Made by a program: the position numbers and the translations under genes. Positions 1 to 5,038 of a stretch of DNA of 5,038 nt are shown one piece after another (the stretch's first letter is position 1; each line of letters begins with the position of its first letter). Origin of the DNA: Bacillota bacterium (GTDB lineage: Bacteria > Bacillota > Negativicutes > Sporomusales > UBA7701). The stretch lies in NCBI GenBank assembly GCA_023415075.1, contig JAEZLU010000118.1, positions 1 through 5,038 on the forward strand, written 5' to 3'. The notes under the pieces are model-generated. The model ran no database searches and was not told the origin of the DNA. It was given only the letters and a program-made list of their open reading frames with translations.

Positions 1-474
1 TTCACAAACTACGGCCCGGGGATGAGCCTCGGCCACAGCGTTGCCGCCAGGACAATCCCGGGCGTCAAAGACGCCGTCGCCCTCACCTACCCCCTCGGGT
101 ACGGCAAACACCGCCGTCAGGTATACATAATCCCGGAGCCCGGGACCGACGTACCTTGCTTGGAACAGGCGATACTCGCCCATCGGTACTTTGCCGGCGA
201 CGAAACGACCGTGACCGTCGCCGAAGATTTATCGCTATTCAGGGACCACGGCCACGGCGCGCACATCGAGAGGAAGGGCCTTTCGGGGCGTACCCACAAC
301 CAGCGGGTAGCCTGCGACATCGCCGTCAACAATCCGGCCGCCACCAGCCAGGTAATGGTTTGCGCCGCCAGAGCGGCCCGGCGCTGCCAACCGGGAGCTT
401 ACACCCTGCTCGACCTGCCGCTCAATTACTTCCTGGCCGAAAGCGCCCAGGAAGCAGCCAGGGAACTGGCATAA
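1..474 (+). CDS. ddh: meso-diaminopimelate D-dehydrogenase family protein, C-terminal part (5' end outside window)
   Basis: The reading frame is open from base 1 and ends at TAA 472-474, giving the last 157 residues of a protein normally about 300-330 long. The N-terminal NADP-binding Rossmann domain lies outside the window. The family catalyses reversible NADPH-dependent oxidative deamination of the D-centre of meso-diaminopimelate in the cytoplasm. What is visible is the substrate-binding/dimerisation domain. It starts with FTNYGPGMSLGHS, very close to the YTNFGPGMSMGHS I recall from the Symbiobacterium enzyme. LTYP (fragment residues 28-31), HRR (37-39), GHG..IERKG..G.THNQ (84-101), NNPA..SQVMV (110-120) and QPGAYTLLDLP (130-140) follow in the family order. 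The Thr, Arg, His and Asn that contact the substrate in characterised members appear kept. The ATG at 22 is an internal Met, not the start. The gene is 29 bases upstream of a D-aminoacylase-like gene, which suggests a catabolic rather than lysine-biosynthetic role. A paralogue acting on another D-amino acid is possible. Confidence 0.85.
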   Translation, partial: FTNYGPGMSLGHSVAARTIPGVKDAVALTYPLGYGKHRRQVYIIPEPGTDVPCLEQAILAHRYFAGDETTVTVAEDLSLFRDHGHGAHIERKGLSGRTHNQRVACDIAVNNPAATSQVMVCAARAARRCQPGAYTLLDLPLNYFLAESAQEAARELA

Positions 475-503
475 AACTTTTGCCCGCCAAAGGAGGATTC
501 GTT

Positions 504-1856
504 ATGTTCGATACGGTGATAAACAACGGCCTGGTCATCGATCCCGCCAACCGCATCCAAGCGGTGCTCCACCTCGGCATTAACCGCGGCGTGGTCGCCT
601 GCCTGTCGCCGGTACCCCTGAGCGGCGACCGGGTTATCGACGCCGCTGGCCTGGTGGTTGCCCCGGGGTTCGTCGACATGCACATTCACGAGGATATCCT
701 TGACGAAGCCAGCGGCAAGTTTGCTGTGAAAATCTTCGACTGCATGCTGCGCATGGGCGTCACCACCGTTATCGGCGGCAACTGCGGCATCGGCCCGCAA
801 AATCCGGTCGCTTACCTGGACGCCGCCGACCGCAGCGGGGTTCCGGTCAACGTCGGCCTTTGCGCGGCTCACAGCGAAATCCGCAAGCCCTATGCCGCCG
901 ACAATTACCGGCCGGCCCCCGGCGACTCCCTGGAAAAAATGGCGGCGGACCTGGACGCTCAACTGGCCGCCGGCTGTGTCGGCGTATCCTTCGGCCTGCG
1001 GTATGTGCCGGGGACGACGTCGCAGGAGCTGCAGACACTGGCGTCGGTAGCCGCCAGGCATAAAAAAATCGTCTCCGCCCACGCGCGGGATGACGCCGGC
1101 TATATCGCCGGCGCGGTCAATGAGCTCATCGGCACGGCCGCGGCCCAGAAAGTAAGGATGCAGATATCGCATATCGGCAGCATGGCCGCGTTCGGTCAGA
1201 TGGAGGACGTTCTCACCCTGGTCGACAACGCCTGCGCGGCCGGGTTGGACGTGGGGCTGGACTGTTACCCCTATAACGCCTTCTGTACCCATATCGGTTC
1301 AGCGACCTACGACCCCGGCTTTCTTGAGCGTTACGGCATCGGTTACGACGCGATCGAGATCACCGGCGGCAAATATCGCGGCCAAAGATGCAGCGAGGCC
1401 ATCTTCAACGAGGTCCGCGCCGCCAGCCCCGAAGTGCTCGCCGTGGCGCACGTAATGCGCGATCACGAAGTGGATATGGCCCTGGGCCATCCCGGCGTCG
1501 CGATGGCCAGCGACGGCATTCTCGTGAACGGGTACGGGCACCCCCGCGCGGCGGGAAGCTTCCCGCGCTTCATCCACCAGTACGTCAAAACGAAAAAACT
1601 TCTCACCCTCCACGAAGCCATCGCCAAAACCACCGTCCTGCCGGCGGGAAGGATCGGCATCAGCAAAGGCAGCCTCGCCATCGGCTCAGACGCCGATATC
1701 GTGATCTTCGATTACAACCGGCTTAGGGACAACGCCGATTTTGCCCAGCCGCTGACACCGCCCTCCGGGATCGAGTGGGTTTTGCTGCGGGGCGAAATCG
1801 CCGTGCAGAAAGGTGAAATTGTCAACCGCCATCTCGGTAAAGCGGTAAGACTATAA
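504..1856 (+). CDS. N-acyl-D-amino-acid deacylase (D-aminoacylase) family amidohydrolase
   Basis: This is a 450-residue metal-dependent hydrolase of the amidohydrolase superfamily. Start ATG 504 follows AAAGGAGG (489-496) by 7 bases. The frame stays open back to 156, but that part overlaps the upstream dehydrogenase and has no site this good. Motifs in order: a short beta-rich N-terminal segment with APGFVDMHIH (metal-binding H60 and H62), GGNCGIGP (C94, the D-aminoacylase-type cysteine metal ligand), SAHARDD (H193), QISHIGS (H223), LDCYPYNAF (252-260), ASDG (D337, catalytic-Asp position), HPRAAGSFPRF (346-356), and the closing KGSLAIGSDADIVIFD (388-403) of the composite beta domain. No signal peptide is seen, so it is cytoplasmic. 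Family members hydrolyse N-acyl-D-amino acids to D-amino acid plus carboxylate. Some relatives act on N-acyl-D-glutamate, cyclic amides or peptides, so the substrate is open. At 450 residues it is somewhat shorter than classical D-aminoacylases (about 480-500). It is probably cotranscribed with the dehydrogenase upstream and the transporter downstream. Confidence 0.88.
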   Translation: MFDTVINNGLVIDPANRIQAVLHLGINRGVVACLSPVPLSGDRVIDAAGLVVAPGFVDMHIHEDILDEASGKFAVKIFDCMLRMGVTTVIGGNCGIGPQNPVAYLDAADRSGVPVNVGLCAAHSEIRKPYAADNYRPAPGDSLEKMAADLDAQLAAGCVGVSFGLRYVPGTTSQELQTLASVAARHKKIVSAHARDDAGYIAGAVNELIGTAAAQKVRMQISHIGSMAAFGQMEDVLTLVDNACAAGLDVGLDCYPYNAFCTHIGSATYDPGFLERYGIGYDAIEITGGKYRGQRCSEAIFNEVRAASPEVLAVAHVMRDHEVDMALGHPGVAMASDGILVNGYGHPRAAGSFPRFIHQYVKTKKLLTLHEAIAKTTVLPAGRIGISKGSLAIGSDADIVIFDYNRLRDNADFAQPLTPPSGIEWVLLRGEIAVQKGEIVNRHLGKAVRL

Positions 1857-1869
1857 ACAAAAACACTTA

Positions 1870-1925
1870 GGGGCGCCAACGCCCCCGAAGCGAGGTGGCC
1901 AACGGCAATACAGAAAATCCGCTTC
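1870..1925 (+). other. intergenic RNA hairpins in the leader of the transporter gene
   Basis: The 105-base gap between the amidohydrolase stop and the transporter start holds two possible stems. The first is perfect: GGGGCG (1870-1875), loop CCAA, CGCCCC (1880-1885). It is compact and GC-rich but lacks a following T run, so it is not a standard intrinsic terminator. The second would pair GAAGCG (1887-1892) with CGCTTC (1920-1925) around a 27-base interior that contains a small GCC-AAC-GGC element. The hairpins may stabilise a processed mRNA end, attenuate expression of the transporter, or mean nothing. I recognise no named riboswitch class. Confidence 0.4.
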
Positions 1926-1961
1926 TATCAGGCAAACAAATCTAAACAAGGGGGATGAACA

Positions 1962-3383
1962 ATGGAAAGCCTCGGTTTTATATCGGTACTGCCGCCGTTA
2001 ATCGCCATATTGCTCGCCCTGCTGACCCGCAACGTCTATATCGCCCTGTTCATCGGCTGCTACTCGGCCTTCACCATCTTGGCAGGCAACCCGTTCACCG
2101 GCATCATCAATACCCTGAACTCCTTCGTAAAAGTCTTCGCCAGCAGCAGCAACACCATCATAATCCTCTCCATCCTGATGATCGGCGGCATAATCCAGCT
2201 GATCAACAAATCCGGGGGGATACAGGGATTCATCAAATACGCCATCCACCAGAAAGCCTTCATCAAAGACCGGAAAGCGGCCCAGCTCTTCTCCTGGATA
2301 ATCGGCGTCCTCGTCTTCACCTCCGGCACGCTGCACTGCCTCGTCGCCGGCACGATCGCCCGCCCCTTGTCCGACGCCTTTAAAGTATCCCATGAAAAAC
2401 TCACCTACATCATCCGCACCACCTCGACCCCGGTATGCGTCCTGCTGCCGCTCAGCGGCTGGGGCGCCTTCATGATCGGCCTTCTCCAGGCTCAGGGCGT
2501 CAAAGACGCCACAACCGTGCTGGCCCAAAGCATTCCCTTTAACTTCTATTGTCTGATCGCCGTCCTGTCCGTACCGCTCGTCATCCTCTCCGGAAAAGAC
2601 ATCGGCTCGATGAAAGCCGCCGAAGAACGGGCCCAGACAACCGGACTTCTGGACCGACCGAAAGACGGCGCCGAAGACCGGCTGGCCACAACCCAGAGCG
2701 CGGCCGCCTACGAGGGACAAAAGGAAAGCAGCATGATCAACATGGTCGCGCCGCTGGCGGCGCTCATCGTGATGATCCTCGTGGCGCTGTTTGTAACCGG
2801 CAAGGGCAGCCTCCTGAAAGGCTCGGGCATGCAGGCCCTGCTGTGGGGCTGCACGTTTGCCGTTTTCGTCGCCGGGCTGCTGTACCTGTTCCAACGGATC
2901 ATGACCTTCGATAAATTCCTCGACAACTTCTTCGGCGGCGCCGGCCAGATGCTGTCGGTGGCGGCCATTCTCATGCTGGCCTTCTCCCTCGGCGACGTCG
3001 TGAAAGAGATCGGCACCGGCGGCTACCTCGCCTCGATCTTTAAAGAAGCGTTGACCCCGGCGCTGCTGCCGCTATTGATCTTCGCGATAAGCTGCGTCAT
3101 CTCGTTCGCCACCGGCACCTCGATGGGAACGATGGCCGTCATGTCGCCCATCGCCATCCCCCTGGCGATGGCGGTCGGCGGCAATATTCCCCTGACCTTC
3201 GCCGCGCTCGTCGGCGGCAGCATCTTCGGCGACCATAGTTCGCCGATCTCCGACACCGCCATCCTCTCCTGCTCAACCTCCGGCTGCGACCTCATGGACC
3301 ACGTCACCTCCCAGCTGCCTTACGCCTTGCTAAGCGCCGCGCTGGCCACAGTCCTGTATCTGGTTGCCGGCTTTATGTTTTAA
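1962..3383 (+). CDS. NhaC-family Na+/H+ antiporter-like transporter, probably for an amino acid or organic anion
   Basis: This is a 473-residue polytopic inner-membrane protein of the ion transporter superfamily, NhaC branch. ATG 1962 follows AAGGGGG (1948-1954) by 7 bases. A second ATG at 1955 is in another frame. Hydrophobic segments lie at about 8-40, 65-81, 110-134, 153-175, 190-210, 259-279, 290-310, 327-343, 366-403, 408-425 and 452-473. A hydrophilic, charged cytoplasmic-type loop (about 211-258) separates the two halves. The first half has TIARPLSDAFKVSHEKLTYI (131-150) then STPVCVLLPLSGWG (155-168). The second has ATGTSMGTMAVMSP (383-396) and the family hallmark GGSIFGDHSSPISDT (418-432). 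As I recall the family, the acidic residues of the first half (the FxDDY-type motif and the Asp of YI(V/I)DSTAAP) are usual; here these read FTSGTLH and YIIRTTSTP. That argues against a plain Na+/H+ antiporter. NhaC relatives include malate/lactate exchangers and amino-acid porters. Its position behind a deacylase and a dehydrogenase suggests uptake of their substrate or export of a product. Confidence 0.85.
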   Translation: MESLGFISVLPPLIAILLALLTRNVYIALFIGCYSAFTILAGNPFTGIINTLNSFVKVFASSSNTIIILSILMIGGIIQLINKSGGIQGFIKYAIHQKAFIKDRKAAQLFSWIIGVLVFTSGTLHCLVAGTIARPLSDAFKVSHEKLTYIIRTTSTPVCVLLPLSGWGAFMIGLLQAQGVKDATTVLAQSIPFNFYCLIAVLSVPLVILSGKDIGSMKAAEERAQTTGLLDRPKDGAEDRLATTQSAAAYEGQKESSMINMVAPLAALIVMILVALFVTGKGSLLKGSGMQALLWGCTFAVFVAGLLYLFQRIMTFDKFLDNFFGGAGQMLSVAAILMLAFSLGDVVKEIGTGGYLASIFKEALTPALLPLLIFAISCVISFATGTSMGTMAVMSPIAIPLAMAVGGNIPLTFAALVGGSIFGDHSSPISDTAILSCSTSGCDLMDHVTSQLPYALLSAALATVLYLVAGFMF

Positions 3384-3471
3384 CCGTCTCACGTGACCCT
3401 TTCCCCGCCGGCGGCTAAGAACCCTTATCGATGTACTTCTGGCAAACTTATGCTTAAAACGCAATCAAAAG

Positions 3472-3498
3472 GAAAATGCTGGTTAATCCAGCATTTTC
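3472..3498 (+). terminator. Rho-independent terminator of the three-gene cluster, probably bidirectional
   Basis: A perfect 11-base stem, GAAAATGCTGG (3472-3482) with CCAGCATTTTC (3488-3498), encloses the loop TTAAT. The A tract on the 5' arm and T tract on the 3' arm are part of the stem, the usual form of a terminator read in both directions. It lies 88 bases after the transporter stop on the plus strand. It could also serve as a second stop for mscL transcripts from the opposite side, where the exit sequence reads CTTTTGATT. Confidence 0.8.
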
Positions 3499-3525
3499 GC
3501 TATTACATAGTTAATTCAAAAATAA

Positions 3526-3546
3526 CACCCGCGTAGCCCGCGGGTG
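3526..3546 (-). terminator. Rho-independent terminator of mscL
   Basis: A perfect 8-base GC-rich stem, CACCCGCG (3526-3533) with CGCGGGTG (3539-3546), has loop TAGCC. Read on the minus strand, the stem is followed by TTATTTTTGAATT, a good U-rich tail, so it faces mscL, whose stop lies 71 bases upstream. On the plus strand the following bases (GGATGAGG) lack a T run, so it is one-directional. Its core resembles the hairpin at 4299-4317. Confidence 0.75.
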
Positions 3547-3617
3547 GGATGAGGTAATACAGGCATGATTTGCATGTTCGGCTTTGGAACGCTGGTTAAC
3601 GATGTAGCCTTCGTGTC

Positions 3618-4046
3618 TTATTTCAAATCAGCTGTGCAATGCGGACAACGGGTAGCCCTGATGGAAATTTCCGAAATGCAATAGGGACACTCTTGTGTAT
3701 TTTTTACCGGTTCTTCTTTTTTATTAAACCGGCTCATCTGCTTCATAATGAGAAACAGCACGTAAGCCACGATCAGGAAATCCAGCACGGTATTAAGAAA
3801 TACGCCGTAATTGATTGTCGGCGCGCCGGCTGCCTTGGCCGCCGCCAGTGTCGGATAGGTTTTGTCGGATAAATTAATATATAGATTGCTGAAATCCACT
3901 TTTCCCAGAGCTAAGCCAATAGGCGGCATGATAATATCGCTCACAAAAGAGGATATAATCTTGCCAAAGGCTACACCGATAACAATGCCTATGGCCATAT
4001 CCAAAATATTGCCTTTCATGGCAAATGTCTTAAACTCTTTAAACAT
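3618..4046 (-). CDS. mscL: large-conductance mechanosensitive channel MscL with C-terminal zinc ribbon
   Basis: This 142-residue inner-membrane protein forms the homopentameric channel that opens under membrane tension and releases solutes on hypo-osmotic shock. The sequence opens with the amphipathic N-terminal helix MFKEFKTFAMKGN. The first transmembrane helix and its GIVIGVAFGKIISS pore segment span about 14-42 and end in DIIMPPIG. An external loop follows (about 45-78), then INYGVFLNTVLDFLIVAYVLFL in the second helix (78-101) and a charged RFNKKEEP stretch. The tail carries CPYC (120-123) and CPHC (134-137), ten residues apart, a probable zinc ribbon that E. coli MscL lacks. The start is set at ATG 4046, because AAGGAG sits 7 bases before it and most MscL proteins begin at this helix. 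A GTG at 4064 would add six residues but has no visible site of its own. The gene is a lone transcription unit, opposite to both neighbours, and less GC-rich than the cluster upstream. Confidence 0.95.
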   Translation of the reverse strand: MFKEFKTFAMKGNILDMAIGIVIGVAFGKIISSFVSDIIMPPIGLALGKVDFSNLYINLSDKTYPTLAAAKAAGAPTINYGVFLNTVLDFLIVAYVLFLIMKQMSRFNKKEEPVKNTQECPYCISEISIRATRCPHCTADLK

Positions 4047-4053
4047 TTCTTCA

Positions 4054-4059
4054 CTCCTT
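4054..4059 (-). promoter_or_regulatory. Shine-Dalgarno site of mscL that fixes the start codon
   Basis: On the minus strand this reads AAGGAG, with 7 bases to ATG 4046. It lies inside the reading frame if GTG 4064 is taken as start, so it favours the shorter protein. Confidence 0.75.
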
Positions 4060-4092
4060 GCCACATTATTTCAATTCGAGCGCTTCGACCAC

Positions 4093-4100
4093 TTTATATA
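4093..4100 (-). promoter_or_regulatory. possible -10 region for mscL
   Basis: The minus strand reads TATATAAA about 47 bases before the mscL start, a plausible place for a -10 element. I find no acceptable -35 hexamer at 16-19 bases further upstream, so this is only a weak candidate. Confidence 0.2.
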
Positions 4101-4289
4101 TTCGTTATGTAAAGGAGAAAGTCCTTGCCAGCTCCCGCAGATTCGTTTCGACAGGATACAGCGGTGTGGCCACGGCAAAATCCAAACTTCGGATACAGGC
4201 CGAGCTTGAACGCCACCGGGCAATCGCTGCTGCAAGATACAAGGGGACGGTTCTGCTGTAGCAATCGCCTCCACCAGGCAAATCCGGAA

Positions 4290-4326
4290 AAGCTGAAAAC
4301 CCGCGTAGTACGTGGGTTTTCAGCTT
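4290..4326 (+). terminator. strong Rho-independent terminator with no assigned plus-strand gene
   Basis: AAGCTGAAAACCC (4290-4302) pairs perfectly with GGGTTTTCAGCTT (4314-4326). The pairing continues inward through a G-T wobble, C-G and G-C to a TAGTA loop, making a stem of about 16 pairs. The 3' side continues GTTTATTCTATTTT, a U-rich tail, so the active direction is plus. On the minus strand the exit is only TTTCC. No confident plus-strand gene lies between the mscL region and this hairpin. Confidence 0.75.
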
Positions 4327-4423
4327 GTTTATTCTATTTTAATGCTTTTGAGAATATGGATAGGAATTAAGGGAAGCTATGGCGAAAAGAGCTTCGTAAC
4401 TATAAACGGTCGGAGGTTGTTTT

Positions 4424-5038
4424 ATGAAGTTGTTAAAGACCCTGACTGGAATAATGCTGATATTTTTACTTTTTTGTCCTGATGCCTATGCTGCCCGAAT
4501 CACCAAAACTTTAGATGAGAACACCAGAATAACGCCCCCCGGAGTCATCGTGGTAACTCGGGCCGACATACCAATGTTTAAGAAGGGGACCATAGCTATT
4601 CTTAACGATTTCGGCGAGGTTGTTGAGGGTGTACTGGCCGAAAATATCAGCTTGCCGTATGAAACCGGTAATCCCCAGAATTCTGCAAGGGCAACAGCCT
4701 TTACGCCTGCTCCACAGCCACCTATTATTATCCCTAGACCCGCCCCCGCTCCCCCACCGATCTTTATCCCTTATAGTGTGACGGATACGACGCCGCAAAT
4801 CAGGGTTCTGCCCTTTAAGGGCGGCACAAAAGTCGTATTCAACGATAGGGGTGAAGTTGTCAGAGGAACGTTAAGCACCAGTCAAACCATTAACCTCAAC
4901 CCGGCAAACCGTATATCGGTGTCTGATGCGGAAATCAGCTTTCACCAAAATGGGATGGTGGCGACTTGTACCTTGGCCGGCGATGCCTATTTGCGCCCGG
5001 TAGGGTGGTCACAAATCTTAACTGACAACTTTACCGAA
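4424..5038 (+). CDS. exported protein with short imperfect repeats and proline-rich linker, 3' end outside window
   Basis: ATG 4424 follows GGAGG (4412-4416) by 7 bases, and the frame is open to the window edge (205 residues seen). A classic signal peptide is present: a KLLK start, a hydrophobic core at 7-17, and AYA-A giving probable cleavage after residue 23. The mature part has three imperfect copies of a short module. In copy 1 (52-77) the core is NDFGEVVEGVL. In copy 2 (131-158) it is FNDRGEVVRGTL. Copy 3 (173-190) is more diverged, FHQNGMVATCTL followed by AGDAYLRPVGW. The general pattern is F-x-x-x-G-x-V-x-x-G-T-L, which suggests beta-hairpin repeats like those of YwqK/MORN-type proteins; that comparison is inference. 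A Pro-rich linker (about 94-116) separates copies 1 and 2. I do not recognise a named family and assign no function. A surface or periplasmic location is likely. It is probably its own transcription unit, since a terminator lies 97 bases upstream. Confidence 0.8.
   Translation, partial: MKLLKTLTGIMLIFLLFCPDAYAARITKTLDENTRITPPGVIVVTRADIPMFKKGTIAILNDFGEVVEGVLAENISLPYETGNPQNSARATAFTPAPQPPIIIPRPAPAPPPIFIPYSVTDTTPQIRVLPFKGGTKVVFNDRGEVVRGTLSTSQTINLNPANRISVSDAEISFHQNGMVATCTLAGDAYLRPVGWSQILTDNFTE

Larger units (their letters stand above)
4067..4423. other. 357-base intergenic stretch without a convincing gene
   Basis: Between mscL and the exported-protein gene I see no recognisable coding sequence. 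It contains a possible mscL -10 element, a plus-strand AAAGGAG (4111-4117) ahead of a TTG (4125), the sequence ACAAGGGGACGGTTCT (4239-4254), a strong plus-strand terminator hairpin (4290-4326), an AT-rich run (4328-4370) that could carry a promoter, and a 6-base inverted repeat (4373-4378 with 4390-4395). Two small overlapping plus-strand frames (4058-4261 and, from TTG, 4125-4370) run through it. Neither resembles a protein family I know, and the second reads straight through the terminator. The stretch could be a decayed mobile-element end or encode a small RNA. Confidence 0.5.

Noticed and set aside
22..474. Complete 150-residue gene starting at ATG 22
   Set aside because: The seven codons before it already match the conserved FTNYGPG of the family, so this Met is internal and the gene is cut by the window edge.
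156..503. N-terminal extension of the amidohydrolase
   Set aside because: It overlaps the dehydrogenase in another frame, is Arg/Pro/Gly-rich like a shadow frame, and a strong ribosome site sits directly before ATG 504.
426..1292. Long minus-strand open frame antisense to the amidohydrolase
   Set aside because: It is antisense to a gene with full family motifs, has no recognisable protein features, and is expected in GC-rich DNA.
1870..1885. Intrinsic terminator between amidohydrolase and transporter
   Set aside because: The hairpin is good but no T run follows on either strand, so it is listed only as a structured leader.
1870..1906. Guanidine-II (mini-ykkC) type riboswitch from paired small hairpins
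   Set aside because: That class needs ACGR loops on both hairpins; here the first loop is CCAA and the second stem is only three pairs.
1998..2894. Long minus-strand open frame antisense to the transporter
   Set aside because: The product is Gly/Asp/Gln-rich low-complexity sequence typical of a complement of transmembrane codons; the plus-strand frame has clear family motifs.
3405..3414. Palindrome CCGCCGGCGG after the transporter stop
   Set aside because: It is short, GC-rich and without a loop or T tail; most likely chance.
3862..4209. Plus-strand frame opposite mscL
   Set aside because: Most of it is antisense to the conserved mscL coding sequence, and no ribosome site is evident.
4125..4370. 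81-residue plus-strand gene from TTG 4125
   Set aside because: It has a good ribosome site, but the frame runs through the strong terminator hairpin and resembles nothing I know; kept only as a possibility in the findings.

Overview
The window looks like a chromosomal piece of an anaerobic Firmicute. My best guess is a Gram-negative-type member of the Negativicutes (Sporomusa/Pelosinus-like). This rests on strong AGGAGG-type ribosome binding sites, a diaminopimelate dehydrogenase of the Symbiobacterium/Clostridia type, an MscL with a zinc-ribbon tail, and an exported repeat protein of a style I associate with that class. The taxon is inferred from remembered protein similarity, not from a search.

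Layout. Positions 1-3383 hold a GC-rich, same-direction (+) cluster of three genes. These are the 3' part of a meso-diaminopimelate D-dehydrogenase family gene (1-474), an N-acyl-D-amino-acid deacylase family amidohydrolase (504-1856) and an NhaC-family secondary transporter (1962-3383). The first two are 29 bases apart. The transporter follows a 105-base gap with potential RNA hairpins. A strong, probably bidirectional hairpin terminator (3472-3498) closes the cluster.

From about 3400 onward the DNA is visibly more AT-rich and the genes are unrelated. mscL lies on the minus strand (3618-4046), with its own terminator at 3526-3546. Next comes a 357-base stretch without a convincing gene. It holds an orphan plus-strand terminator (4290-4326) and a GGGGACGGTTCT-type sequence reminiscent of mobile-element debris. 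The window ends inside a gene for an exported protein built of short, imperfect beta-type repeats split by a proline-rich linker (4424 to the edge).

How the genes may work together. The deacylase would free D-amino acids (or another N-acylated substrate). The transporter would move substrate or product across the membrane in exchange for, or together with, Na+ or H+. The dehydrogenase would oxidatively deaminate a D-configured carbon. That fits salvage or fermentation of D-amino acids or wall-derived diaminopimelate, but substrate and direction are inference. mscL and the exported protein look like independent housekeeping and surface functions.
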